64,000 nucleotides of DNA from Thalassotalea sp. Sam97. Its GTDB lineage: Bacteria; Pseudomonadota; Gammaproteobacteria; Enterobacterales; Alteromonadaceae. The notes under the pieces are model-generated. The model was not told the origin of the DNA. It searched no databases and saw nothing but the letters and a program-made list of their open reading frames with translations. The translations under genes and the position numbers were made by a program. Each line of letters opens with the position of its first letter. Positions within the stretch are counted from its first letter, which is position 1. Of the stretch, positions 1 through 9,000 are shown one piece after another. Where the stretch lies: the NCBI RefSeq assembly GCF_041379765.1, contig NZ_CP166919.1, forward strand, positions 2,604,001 to 2,668,000. Direction: 5' to 3'.

Positions 1-887
1 TGGTATTTTTCAACGCCGAAACGATCCATGCAATCTTTCACTAGGTCGGTTGCAAGAATAAAACGTACAGGTCCTTGCTCAGTATAGGCTTGTACTAAGC
101 TGTATTGTAATTCAGGGTGCACCGATACGGCGCGGTTCGCTGGCAGTGTCCATGGCGTGGTGGTCCAAATAACAATACCGATTTGACCTTCACCACCATG
201 ACCTTCAGGGTGGTCAAATAAGTCTGCAACGCTATCATCTACGTTAAATTTTACGTCAATCGCTGGTGATACTTTATCTTTGTATTCAACTTCAGCTTCA
301 GCAAGTGCTGAACCACAGTCTGTACACCAATGTACGGGTTTAAAGCCTTGATGTAAGTGGCCATTTTCAGTGATTTTGCCCAATGCTCGAATGATATTCG
401 CTTCGGTATCAAAATCCATGGTTAAATAAGGCTTATCCCAATCCGCGAATACACCTAAACGTTTAAAGTCTTCACGCTGGCCATTCACTTGAGTCATCGC
501 ATATTCGCGACACTTTTGACGAAACTCGGCTGAATTTAATTTTTTACCCGGCTTGCCCCACTTTTTCTCAACAACAAGCTCAATTGGTAAGCCATGACAG
601 TCCCAACCTGGCACATAAGGCGCGTTAAAATCAGATAAGGTTTTAGCTTTAACGATAACGTCTTTGAGAATTTTGTTAACCGCGTGACCTAAATGAATAT
701 TACCGTTTGCATACGGAGGACCATCGTGCAAAATAAACGATTTTTTACCTTTTTTGGCAGCTCGGATTTGACCATACAAGTCTTTGTCCGCCCACTCTTG
801 TAACATTTTCGGTTCACGTTGCGGCAAGTTACCGCGCATTGGAAACTCGGTATCTGGTAAATTTAAAGTATGTTTATAGTCACTCAT
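1..887 (-). CDS. ileS: Isoleucyl-tRNA synthetase, N-terminal part (truncated by window edge)
   Basis: Charges tRNA-Ile with isoleucine in the cytoplasm. Reading the minus strand from an ATG at 887-885 gives an open frame starting MSDYKHTLNLPDTEFPMRGN that runs out of the window, so about 295 N-terminal residues of a roughly 930-residue enzyme are present. The class I synthetase HIGH-type motif appears as NGNIHLGHA, followed by PGWDCHGLPIE and the start of the CP1 editing insertion (VIWTTTPWTLPANRAV), all characteristic of IleRS. It lies 21 nt downstream of ribF in the same direction, the conserved ribF-ileS arrangement of gammaproteobacteria, so the two are probably cotranscribed. Only the far C-terminal zinc-binding end, and lspA that normally follows, are outside the window. 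Confidence 0.97.
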   Translation of the reverse strand, partial: MSDYKHTLNLPDTEFPMRGNLPQREPKMLQEWADKDLYGQIRAAKKGKKSFILHDGPPYANGNIHLGHAVNKILKDVIVKAKTLSDFNAPYVPGWDCHGLPIELVVEKKWGKPGKKLNSAEFRQKCREYAMTQVNGQREDFKRLGVFADWDKPYLTMDFDTEANIIRALGKITENGHLHQGFKPVHWCTDCGSALAEAEVEYKDKVSPAIDVKFNVDDSVADLFDHPEGHGGEGQIGIVIWTTTPWTLPANRAVSVHPELQYSLVQAYTEQGPVRFILATDLVKDCMDRFGVEKY

Positions 888-908
888 TGAATCTAATATC
901 CGTAGCTA

Positions 909-1838
909 TTAAAATTTTTCGGCAACAAGCTGTTTGGCTTGTTGTGTATCTTGGCTAATTTGTGCTGTTAACGCGTCTAGCGACGCAAAACGTTGCTCTT
1001 CTCGCAACTTTTTCAGCAAAATCACGTCGATTTGCTGGCCATACAAATTACCTTTAAAGTCAAAAATATGAACTTCCAGTTGTTGGCGCATACCGCGCAC
1101 GGTTGGTCTGGAGCCAATGTTGGCGACACCATAATAACGACTGTCGTTGAACTGAACTTGTACTGCATATACCCCACTCACAGGTGACACACAGCGTTTT
1201 AATAAGACATTAGCCGTTGGAAATCCTAACTGTCGCCCTTGCTTATCACCATGCACAACGCGGCCAATAATGCTGTATGGGCGGCCCAACATAGATTGGG
1301 CTTCAATTAAATCGTCTTGTTGCAATGCTTTGCGAATTTCAGTGCTGGAAATTCGGCAATCGTCCAGTTTAAAACTGGCGGTATCGGTAACAGCAAAATC
1401 AAACTTTTCACCTGCTTGCTTCAACATAGCAAAATCACCGCGACGATTTTTGCCAAAACGAAAATCATCACCAATGATCAGGTGCTTAACACCCAACTTA
1501 GCCACGAGTAATTGCTCAATAAACTGTTCAGCAGACTGACTGGCAAACTGGTGGTTGAAGTTAACACAAATAAGTCGCTTAACGCCCAATTGGCGCAGTA
1601 AAGTGTACTTATCGCGCAGACGAGTGAGTCGTGCGGGTGCCATTTGCGGATTAAACAACTCTTGTGGCTGTGGTTCAAATACCATAACCGCAGGTATTAA
1701 ACCTAACTCTTCACTCTTTTTTATTAAGGCACGAATAACGCGCTGATGGCCTAAATGCACGCCATCAAAATTACCAATGGTCAATACACAACCATTGTGA
1801 GCGTCTCTAATATTGTGAATGCCTCGAATCAATTGCAT
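909..1838 (-). CDS. ribF: Bifunctional riboflavin kinase / FAD synthetase
   Basis: Makes FMN from riboflavin and FAD from FMN in the cytoplasm. The N-terminal nucleotidyltransferase domain carries TIGNFDGVHLGHQ, the HxGH-type ATP-binding motif, and ends near residue 180. The C-terminal riboflavin kinase domain begins around GRVVHGDKQGRQLGFPTAN, which holds the GxPTAN phosphate-binding motif. The frame is open 12 codons further upstream, but family members start at MQLIRG, so I chose the ATG at 1838, giving 309 residues. It is followed by ileS and preceded by murJ on the same strand, so it is probably part of an operon. No irregularity is seen. Confidence 0.96.
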   Translation of the reverse strand: MQLIRGIHNIRDAHNGCVLTIGNFDGVHLGHQRVIRALIKKSEELGLIPAVMVFEPQPQELFNPQMAPARLTRLRDKYTLLRQLGVKRLICVNFNHQFASQSAEQFIEQLLVAKLGVKHLIIGDDFRFGKNRRGDFAMLKQAGEKFDFAVTDTASFKLDDCRISSTEIRKALQQDDLIEAQSMLGRPYSIIGRVVHGDKQGRQLGFPTANVLLKRCVSPVSGVYAVQVQFNDSRYYGVANIGSRPTVRGMRQQLEVHIFDFKGNLYGQQIDVILLKKLREEQRFASLDALTAQISQDTQQAKQLVAEKF

Positions 1839-2010
1839 TAGATAAAAACCTGAACTTACGTTTAACGGCAACAATAACCGGCGAATTATATATCAGTGCG
1901 GATGATTAATCAGCAATAAAACCCATGATTGCCAAACTTTTCATGGATTTTTTGTATTCACCGCCAGTCACTTGCTTACATTCAATGATAACACGCAGAT
2001 CATCATGTCG

Positions 2011-3576
2011 TTAATGGGCGATAAAATGACGTGCCCGTACCCCAAGGGCAAACGCACTTAACGCATAAATACATACCCCGGCCAAAATTAATGCCAGCAA
2101 ATAACCTATTTGCTGGCTCACACTCATGTGCAACCATACGGCAAACATCGGTGAGATAAAAAACAGCGCGACAGCCATAATAACAGCGGCAATTATCAAG
2201 CGGATAATGACCGATTTACTTTGTCTATCAAGCTGATAAATTTGTTGCGCCTGCAAGCCACGGTAGAGCAATACGGCATTTAATGTCGCCGATAGAGCGG
2301 TCGCCATGGCCAGACCAACATAACCAAAAAATGGCGCCAACATTAAATTAAATACCATGTTAGCAACCATAGCCTTGATGGCAATACTCACGGGGGTCTT
2401 GGTATCTTGCCTTGCGTAATAGCCAGGCGCGAGTATTTTGATAAACATAAAGCTAAGTAAGCCACTCATGTAGGCAAACAACGCATAAGATACTTGTAAG
2501 ACATCTTGCTGGGTAAACTCACCGCGCATAAACAAAATCATAATAATCGGTTGTGCCAACACCATTAGTCCCGCCATTGCCGGCCAGCCTAACAAACTAA
2601 CCACTTTTAAGCCCCAGCCTAACGTATGGGCAAAGGCTCGTTGGTCTTTACCTGCGTGCAAGCGCGAAAGGTTTGGCAAGATAATGGTAGCAATAGCGAT
2701 ACCAAATAAACCCAATGGGAACTCTAGCAAGCGATCGGCGTAATACAGCCAACTGATGGAACCCGTTATCAAGAAACTGGCGATAAGGGTGTCGAGTAGT
2801 AAATTGATTTGCGTAACCGATACACCAAACAAGGCCGGGATCAGTAACTTGCGAATTTTTCGTACCCCTGGATGCGACCAACCCCAGCTAGGCTTCACCA
2901 AAACACCGGCTTTAACAAGAAATGGAATTTGAAATAAAAACTGTGTTAAGCCACCAAAAAATACCCCCCAAGCGAGCGCGTACGCTGGCTCAGCAAAGTA
3001 TGAAGAAGCATAGATTGCAGCAACAATAATACAAACATTAAGTAGCACCGGAGTAAACGCCGCAGCAGCAAACTTGCCAAGCGTATTAAGAATAGATCCC
3101 GCTAATGCGGTTAAACTAATAAACCATAAATAGGGAAAGGTAATGGTTAATAAGCTCGATGCTAAGTCAAATTTTGCGGCATTAGGGCCATCGTTGAGCC
3201 AATCCATAAACCAGCCAAAACCAAATAAAGCAACCACCACTGGCGTGGCGATCATACCAAACAAGGTGACGATGCTAACAATGACGCCTAACGTACCGCT
3301 GACCTTAGCAATCAACTCCCGGCTGTGTTGACTGCCATTTTTATCATCGTCATGTTGATACTCAGCTAATACCGGCACAAACGCTTGGGCAAAAGCCCCT
3401 TCGGCAAACAAACGACGCAGAAAGTTGGGGATTTTATTGGCAAAAAAGAACACATCGGCGCCCGCACTGGTACCAATTTTGTCCGCAATCACGATGTCGC
3501 GTACCAGACCGAGTACACGAGAAATAAGAGTCATAAAGCTAACGATGAGGCCTGACTTGAGCAATTTTTTCGCCAA
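2011..3576 (-). CDS. murJ: Lipid II flippase MurJ (MviN)
   Basis: Flips lipid II across the inner membrane for peptidoglycan synthesis. The 521-residue product is a polytopic membrane protein with about 14 hydrophobic segments. It starts MAKKLLKSGLIVSFMTLISR and has the family signature of the first two helices (SRVLGLVRD, FFFANKIPNFLRRLFAEGAF). Length is normal for MurJ (about 510-520). It is transcribed towards ribF-ileS and away from rpsT, the usual order in Shewanella- and Colwellia-like genomes. The 172-nt gap to ribF has no clear terminator, so cotranscription is possible. Confidence 0.97.
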   Translation of the reverse strand: MAKKLLKSGLIVSFMTLISRVLGLVRDIVIADKIGTSAGADVFFFANKIPNFLRRLFAEGAFAQAFVPVLAEYQHDDDKNGSQHSRELIAKVSGTLGVIVSIVTLFGMIATPVVVALFGFGWFMDWLNDGPNAAKFDLASSLLTITFPYLWFISLTALAGSILNTLGKFAAAAFTPVLLNVCIIVAAIYASSYFAEPAYALAWGVFFGGLTQFLFQIPFLVKAGVLVKPSWGWSHPGVRKIRKLLIPALFGVSVTQINLLLDTLIASFLITGSISWLYYADRLLEFPLGLFGIAIATIILPNLSRLHAGKDQRAFAHTLGWGLKVVSLLGWPAMAGLMVLAQPIIMILFMRGEFTQQDVLQVSYALFAYMSGLLSFMFIKILAPGYYARQDTKTPVSIAIKAMVANMVFNLMLAPFFGYVGLAMATALSATLNAVLLYRGLQAQQIYQLDRQSKSVIIRLIIAAVIMAVALFFISPMFAVWLHMSVSQQIGYLLALILAGVCIYALSAFALGVRARHFIAH

Positions 3577-3739
3577 AATTGCTGCTCCTTGCTTATTATT
3601 TGTATCTATTTAGCAACGAAGCTTGGGAAAACTTCGTACTGAGGCTTAAGTGTGGTAATATCATAGCCTTTGATGGGCCCGGTTAAAACAGCTAATTCAT
3701 CTTAATCACTGCTTATCCGTCATTAATCGGATAAAAAGT

Positions 3740-3768
3740 TTGACATTGGTTGAAAAAACAGGCATATT
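3740..3768 (+). promoter_or_regulatory. Probable sigma-70 promoter of rpsT
   Basis: A perfect -35 hexamer TTGACA (3740-3745) is followed after 17 bp by CATATT (3763-3768), a good -10 match. It lies about 50 bp before the rpsT start codon. Predicted by eye only. Confidence 0.6.
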
Positions 3769-3816
3769 TCACGGCCTTAAATTATGGCTATATTTATTTT
3801 ATTTTAGGAGCTCACC

Positions 3817-4077
3817 TTGGCTAACTCTAAGTCTGCTAAGAAGCGCGCTATCCAATCAGAGAAGCGTCGCCAACACAACGCTTCACGTCGCTCTATGATG
3901 CGTACTTACGTGAAGAAAGTTATTGCTGCTATCGAAGCAGGTAACAAAGAAGTTGCAATGCAAGAACTTGCAGCAGCTACACCAATTTTAGACCGTTACG
4001 CAAGTAAAGGTTTAATCCACAAGAACAAAGCAGCTCGTGCTAAGAGCCGCTTAAATGCAAAAATCAAAGCGTTATAA
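3817..4077 (+). CDS. rpsT: 30S ribosomal protein S20 (TTG start)
   Basis: Primary 16S rRNA-binding protein of the small subunit. It is 86 residues, very Lys/Arg/Ala-rich, starting MANSKSAKKRAIQSEKRRQH, a standard S20 sequence. The start codon is TTG at 3817, preceded by TAGGAG at 3805-3810. E. coli rpsT also uses a UUG start, which takes part in translational autoregulation, so the rare start is probably functional here too. It is divergent from murJ, with a consensus promoter upstream and a strong intrinsic terminator directly after, so it is a single-gene transcript. Confidence 0.98.
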   Translation: MANSKSAKKRAIQSEKRRQHNASRRSMMRTYVKKVIAAIEAGNKEVAMQELAAATPILDRYASKGLIHKNKAARAKSRLNAKIKAL

Positions 4078-4103
4078 TCGCCTGATAGCATTGTGTTCTT
4101 GAG

Positions 4104-4132
4104 AAATACCGCCTTCTGGCGGTATTTTTTTT
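4104..4132 (+). terminator. Intrinsic terminator of rpsT
   Basis: A 10-bp perfect stem (AAATACCGCC, 4104-4113, with GGCGGTATTT, 4118-4127) encloses a TTCT tetraloop. It is followed by a T run to 4132, 27 nt after the rpsT stop codon. Confidence 0.9.
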
Positions 4133-4330
4133 ATCTGCAATTTAGTGACTGCAAGCTACCAACCACCAACTATAAGCAGGCCCCTAGCGTCTAATGCACT
4201 TTAACGGGAAAGTGGCACGCAAATAATGTACACATAACAAACAACAAATTCGCTATCGACACCAGTAAGCCCTCAATAGGGCAAACTTTGTAAACGCATT
4301 TCACCCTGTAGCAGCTTTACTTACTGCTAT

Positions 4331-6205
4331 CTACTCACCTCGATAAGCCATCAAAGCCCGCCGTAAAAAACCACTGTGCAGGGCAAGCAACTGCTCCCCC
4401 TCACTCAAACCAAGCCCGGTTAACACATGCAAGATTGCCAATTTCACCTTGTTATCACACACCTTTAATGCCGAAATTGCCTGCTGTTGTTGGCAATTAG
4501 TTGCTTGCATAACAATGCGCACCGCACGTGCGTGCAGTTTTTCGTTACTGGCATGTACATCAACCATCAGATTTTGATAACTTTTTCCTGAGCGGATCAT
4601 ACTTGCTGTGGTAAGCATGTTAAGCACTAATTTTTGTGCTGTGCCTGACTTTAATCGCGTTGAACCGGTGAGCACTTCTGGACCGACAATAGGACAAATG
4701 TGGATTTTTGCTTGCGTGGCAATTGGTGAATTTGGGTTGCAGGATAACGATACCGTCATCGCCCCGAGTTGATTTGCGTAGTCTAAGCCACCGATAACAT
4801 AAGGTGTCCTGCCACTCGCAGCAATACCTACCAATACATCATTTGCATCAAAGTCGATGTCTTGTAAATCCGCAACAGCCGCTTCTGGCTCATCTTCGGC
4901 ACCCTCTACGGCTTTATAAATAGCGCCATCACCACCAGCAATTAAGCCAATGACCATGTCATCTGGGGTACTGAAGGTAGGCGGACACTCTACCGCATCA
5001 AGTATGCCTAAGCGGCCACTGGTGCCTGCGCCGATATAAATCAAACGTCCGCCTTTGGCAAATGCCGCAACTATCGCATCAACAGCTTGGCTTATCGGCG
5101 TTAAACACGCCTGTACCGCACCGGCAACGTTCATATCTTCGTCATTGATTTGGCGCACAATTTCTAGCGAATTATGCAGATCAATATCCATCGTTCGTGG
5201 ATTACGTCCCTCTGAAACCAAGCTATTAAGCTGCTGCAACAAAACAGAGGTTTCGTCTGCATGTTCTGGCGTTACATTGTCAGCTGAGGCACCGCTTTGG
5301 TCGATTGGAATGTGCTCTGTTGATTGTTCAGTTGATTGCCTGAGGCAGTACTGACGAGCTAGATAACAAGCACCATCAAGCGATGTGCCGCGACTTATCT
5401 GGCATCGCTGTTGGTAACGTTCACTAAGATGAGGCAAGGTCGCCTTTGCTAAGCCGCCCATCAATACAACAGGCACTTGAGTTTGCTGGCAGCTAAGTTC
5501 GATCAACTGCTCGACATCAGCCATATGGCGACTTAGCAACGCCTTCGCTGTTGGGCAATGCTCGGCTAGTTTAAATACCGACTCAGCGAAACGTGCATAA
5601 TCTGCGGGTTTAGCCGATGCGAGCCAAGTCAAAATGTCGGTGTGTGTTATGCCAAGGTGGTTTTGAATATATTGTGCTAAGTCGCTAAGAGGCGATGTTC
5701 GTGCGTCCAATTCATGCAATAACACCTTGACGGCGTTAAACCCGAGCAGTGCACCACTGCCTTCATCGCCGATAGGAAAGCCCCACCCCCCGGTATATAA
5801 CTCTTGCTTATCTTGTGTTAATAATGCACCAACGGAGCCCGTCCCTAACGCAACAACAGCAACAGGTTTACCTAAATTCGCACCATAGAGTGAGGTTGTC
5901 GCGTCATTGACAATGTCGATATATGCAAATGAATACGAGAGATAATCCTTTAAGCGAGCAACTTGTACTGCGTTTCCAGCCCCGGCAAGCCCCATCACCA
6001 CAGCAGTTTCTTCTGCTGTAGCCTTGGCTTGCGCCAATAGATCATCGATTAACGTCACTAAGTTACGACATGCGCCATCAAAGTCATTAGTCAACGAACT
6101 TGCACCCGCGCTTGCATGATAGTGCTTTGCACCAGCGACATGCTCTAATCGAGCAATGGTCTTGGTGCCACCACCATCAATCCCAAGAATGTAGTTAATC
6201 GTCAT
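4331..6205 (-). CDS. Fusion: BadF/BadG-type N-acetylglucosamine kinase + N-acetylmuramic acid 6-phosphate etherase (MurQ)
   Basis: One uninterrupted 624-residue frame joins two cytoplasmic sugar-recycling enzymes. Residues 1 to about 290 form an ASKHA-fold amino-sugar kinase with the phosphate-1 loop GIDGGGTKT (8-16), the VALGTGSVGAL loop (118-128) and GDEGSGALLG (146-155). Residues 291-318 are a Ser/Thr/Glu-rich linker. Residues 320-624 are MurQ, a SIS-domain lyase with EGRNPRTMDID, IGAGTSGRLGILDAVECPP (391-409; this includes the Glu of the first acidic motif) and VEGAEDEPEAA (second acidic motif). MurQ removes the lactyl group of MurNAc-6-P to give GlcNAc-6-P. The kinase would phosphorylate GlcNAc or a related amino sugar. 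In many genomes these are adjacent separate genes, so the fusion fits one salvage route. Kinase substrate is not settled by sequence. The gene stands alone, with no transporter nearby. Confidence 0.9.
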   Translation of the reverse strand: MTINYILGIDGGGTKTIARLEHVAGAKHYHASAGASSLTNDFDGACRNLVTLIDDLLAQAKATAEETAVVMGLAGAGNAVQVARLKDYLSYSFAYIDIVNDATTSLYGANLGKPVAVVALGTGSVGALLTQDKQELYTGGWGFPIGDEGSGALLGFNAVKVLLHELDARTSPLSDLAQYIQNHLGITHTDILTWLASAKPADYARFAESVFKLAEHCPTAKALLSRHMADVEQLIELSCQQTQVPVVLMGGLAKATLPHLSERYQQRCQISRGTSLDGACYLARQYCLRQSTEQSTEHIPIDQSGASADNVTPEHADETSVLLQQLNSLVSEGRNPRTMDIDLHNSLEIVRQINDEDMNVAGAVQACLTPISQAVDAIVAAFAKGGRLIYIGAGTSGRLGILDAVECPPTFSTPDDMVIGLIAGGDGAIYKAVEGAEDEPEAAVADLQDIDFDANDVLVGIAASGRTPYVIGGLDYANQLGAMTVSLSCNPNSPIATQAKIHICPIVGPEVLTGSTRLKSGTAQKLVLNMLTTASMIRSGKSYQNLMVDVHASNEKLHARAVRIVMQATNCQQQQAISALKVCDNKVKLAILHVLTGLGLSEGEQLLALHSGFLRRALMAYRGE

Positions 6206-6407
6206 GACTTAATGATCTCCATACCATGATTCCTTTGTTATCGTCAGCACAAGCCCATAAAGCTAACCATAATAATGCCTTAGGCGTATCCTGTATTTCG
6301 TTACATTATCTATTATATCAAGCCAAGGCAAAAGCATATTCACTGCATTTATGATCTGCTTTTGATTACCACGTATACCGCATTAATAACACACTATGCG
6401 AACTCAT

Positions 6408-6434
6408 AAAAAAGAGGACGTTGTGTCCTCTTTT
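6408..6434 (-). terminator. Intrinsic terminator downstream of thyA
   Basis: A 10-bp stem AAAAGAGGAC (6410-6419) with GTCCTCTTTT (6425-6434) has a 5-nt loop. On the minus strand it is followed by a run of Ts. It lies 25 nt beyond the thyA stop codon. Confidence 0.85.
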
Positions 6435-6458
6435 ATTGGTTAGTGATGTTAGCTTGGC

Positions 6459-7310
6459 TTATACCGAAAATGGATACTGAATTGGATCGTGGTGCTGGTA
6501 GCCAGTCACTTTAAAGTCATCCGCGGTTACCCATTTTTCTACATCGTCGAGTGTTTTGATATCTGGGTTGATTTCCAGCTGCGGCGATGGAAACGGTTCA
6601 CGTTTTAATTGCACATTTTGCATTAAATCTAATTGATCTTCGTAAATATGCGCATTAACAATTTTATGGTACGCCGTACCGGCCTTGTGACCGGTGATTT
6701 GTGCCATCAACGCTAAGAACGTAAACACCTGAATTTGATTAAAATTCAAACCTAAAGGGACATCACATGAACGCTGGAAACTGGTTAGATACAGGGTATC
6801 ACCGAGTAGCGAAAAATTATGGGTGTGCATACATGGGCGTAGACAGCCCATATGAAATTCACCAGGGTTGTAAAAACTAATGATTTCACCGCGATCGTCA
6901 ACACCGTTTTTGAGATTTTCAACCACCTTTTTCAGCTGGTCGATACTACCACCATCCGGCTTTTGCCAAGCACGCCCTTGTACGCCGTAAACACGCCCCA
7001 TATCGTCTTCGCCTTTACGGTACGGATTGTTTAACCAGGCACTGTTCTCATTGGCATTGGCGTCCCAAGTTTTGGTACCCAGAGCACGAAAGTCCGCCGC
7101 GTTATCGTAGCCTTTAATGTAGCCAAGGAGTTCAGCAATAGCCGCTTTATAAAAGCTCTTACGGGTAGTGATTAATGGAAATTGATTTTTGCCAACTTGA
7201 TATTCTAAGTCGGCATTAATCACGGTTAGACAGCGTTTACCGGTACGCTTATTATCAACCCAAACACCTTCATCAATAATGCGTTGGCATAATTGTAAAT
7301 ACTGCTTCAT
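6459..7310 (-). CDS. thyA: Thymidylate synthase
   Basis: Converts dUMP to dTMP with methylene-tetrahydrofolate in the cytoplasm. The 283-residue protein has FPLITTRKSFYKAAIAELLG near the N-terminus, the catalytic Cys in LRPCMHTHNF, the Arg/Asp pair in FQRSCDVPLGLNFNQIQ, and the C-terminal YQHHDPIQYPFSV. The context around the catalytic Cys (PCMHTHNF rather than PCHAFFQF as in E. coli) and the 283-residue length mark the longer subgroup of bacterial ThyA. Its start codon overlaps the lgt stop by one base (TAATG), so it is translationally coupled to lgt, as in E. coli. Confidence 0.97.
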   Translation of the reverse strand: MKQYLQLCQRIIDEGVWVDNKRTGKRCLTVINADLEYQVGKNQFPLITTRKSFYKAAIAELLGYIKGYDNAADFRALGTKTWDANANENSAWLNNPYRKGEDDMGRVYGVQGRAWQKPDGGSIDQLKKVVENLKNGVDDRGEIISFYNPGEFHMGCLRPCMHTHNFSLLGDTLYLTSFQRSCDVPLGLNFNQIQVFTFLALMAQITGHKAGTAYHKIVNAHIYEDQLDLMQNVQLKREPFPSPQLEINPDIKTLDDVEKWVTADDFKVTGYQHHDPIQYPFSV

Positions 7311-8128
7311 TATTTTGCTCCCGCTCGTTGCGAATTACTGTTGTGCTTTAGCCCCCAAACAATGAGACCAATACCAATGATGATCATCGGTAACGACAAC
7401 ACTTGGCCCATAGAAATAAAACTAAAAATAAAACCTAAATGGGCATCTGGTTCACGGAAAAACTCGACGATAAAACGGAATGTTCCATAGCCCGCTAAAA
7501 AGGTACCACTGGCAACGCCACTGGCTTTGGTGTATTTGCTAACAAAGTACACCATAAAGAATAACACCACACCTTCTAAGAAAAACTCATACAGTTGGGA
7601 TGGATGACGGGCAAGCCCTTTGGCATCGGTCGGAAATACCATAGCCCACGGCACATCACTTTCGCGTCCCCAAAGCTCTGCATTGATAAAGTTACCGATA
7701 CGTCCAGCACCTAAACCAAATGGCACCAAAGGAGCAACAAAGTCACCTACTTGTAAAAACGTTTTCTTCTCTTTATGGGCAAAAATTGCGATGGCCACAA
7801 TAACCCCAAGTAAGCCACCGTGGAATGACATTCCACCGGTCCAAATTTTGAATAAATATAATGGGTCTGTTAGGAAATAATCGAAATTATAAAACAACAC
7901 ATAACCGATACGGCCACCGAGGATCACCCCTAAAAAACCGTAGAAGATTAAATCACTTACCTGATCGCGAGTCCATACACCGTTTGATTTGTCAGCGACG
8001 CGATTAGCGTAGAGGATGGCAAAGATAAACCCTAATAAATACATAAATCCGTACCAGCGTAACGATACGGGACCAATGGAAAAAATAATAGGATCAATTT
8101 GTGGAAACTGAATAGCTGCTAATGTCAT
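7310..8128 (-). CDS. lgt: Prolipoprotein diacylglyceryl transferase
   Basis: Adds diacylglycerol from phosphatidylglycerol to the lipobox Cys of prolipoproteins at the inner membrane. The 272-residue product has about seven hydrophobic helices. It carries the Lgt signature GRIGNFINAELWGR, the early motif RWYGFMYLLGF, and the HPSQLYEFFLEG and FREPDAHLG segments. Length is typical. It lies 12 nt downstream of a TSUP permease gene and overlaps thyA by one base, so it sits inside a ptsP-TSUP-lgt-thyA run. It would process the lipoproteins encoded in this window (BamE, the M3 peptidase, the partial M49-like peptidase). Confidence 0.97.
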   Translation of the reverse strand: MTLAAIQFPQIDPIIFSIGPVSLRWYGFMYLLGFIFAILYANRVADKSNGVWTRDQVSDLIFYGFLGVILGGRIGYVLFYNFDYFLTDPLYLFKIWTGGMSFHGGLLGVIVAIAIFAHKEKKTFLQVGDFVAPLVPFGLGAGRIGNFINAELWGRESDVPWAMVFPTDAKGLARHPSQLYEFFLEGVVLFFMVYFVSKYTKASGVASGTFLAGYGTFRFIVEFFREPDAHLGFIFSFISMGQVLSLPMIIIGIGLIVWGLKHNSNSQRAGAK

Positions 8129-8140
8129 AGATAATCCATA

Positions 8141-8932
8141 TTAGAACATCATATTTATCGCCACTAAAATTAAAAATGCAGCGAATACTTTTTTTATTGT
8201 CTTTACTGGTAACCGATTAGCGAGTTTTACCCCGAAACGTGCGGCAATGGTTGATGTACTGGCTATACCAAGTACGGCAGGCCAAAATACATACCCTAGA
8301 CTCCAACTAGGCAAATCTGGGTTACCAAGTCCTGCTATCATAAACGCCATCGTGCCAAAAAGCGACACTATCATACCGCAGGCCGTGGAAATACCGATGG
8401 CATGGAGTAAATTCAAACCACAATAGGTTAAATATGGGATCAAAATAGCCCCACCACTGATGCCCATCAGACTGGCTATAACCCCACTGATACCGGCAAC
8501 GGCTTGCACCACTTTGTTGGCAGGCATACTGCGCTGTACCGGTTTACGAATAGAAAAGATCATATAACTGGCAAGGGCAATAACAAAGGCGGCAAACAAG
8601 CTTTTTAATGCCTTTGCGGGTAATAAATCAGCCAAGTTGGCACCGACGACGGCACCCACTGCAACCCATACCATTAACTTTTTGGTAAAACGCCAGGGTA
8701 TATTACCTAGCTTATGATGGCTAAACGCCGCACTCGATGAGGTGACGACGATGGATGCCAGCGATGATGCTAAGGCGATTGGCATCACCACACTCTGATC
8801 CACAGCAAATTTTGGCAGTAAGACAACCAAAGCAGGAACAATGACCAAGCCACCACCGATACCCAGCAACCCAGCGAGTATACCAACAAAGGCACCGATG
8901 ACCATGCAAGCAAGAAAAACGGAGAAAAACAT
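8141..8932 (-). CDS. TSUP/TauE-SafE family membrane permease
   Basis: A 263-residue polytopic inner-membrane protein with about eight hydrophobic segments. It shows the two glycine-rich TSUP half-repeats: GAFVGILAGLLGIGGGLVIVP (residues 12-32) and the internally related VAGISGVIASLMGISGGAILIPYL. The family exports or imports sulfite, sulfoacetate or other small organosulfur anions, and the substrate cannot be told here. The gene is inserted between ptsP and lgt, the same place as in several related marine genomes. It is 12 nt from lgt, so it is probably cotranscribed. Confidence 0.85.
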   Translation of the reverse strand: MFFSVFLACMVIGAFVGILAGLLGIGGGLVIVPALVVLLPKFAVDQSVVMPIALASSLASIVVTSSSAAFSHHKLGNIPWRFTKKLMVWVAVGAVVGANLADLLPAKALKSLFAAFVIALASYMIFSIRKPVQRSMPANKVVQAVAGISGVIASLMGISGGAILIPYLTYCGLNLLHAIGISTACGMIVSLFGTMAFMIAGLGNPDLPSWSLGYVFWPAVLGIASTSTIAARFGVKLANRLPVKTIKKVFAAFLILVAINMMF

Positions 8933-9000
8933 GATTTAAATTTTTGTCTCTACTGATTACATTGTAGCGCATCCCATAAAGGGGATACACGCTTGGGCAA

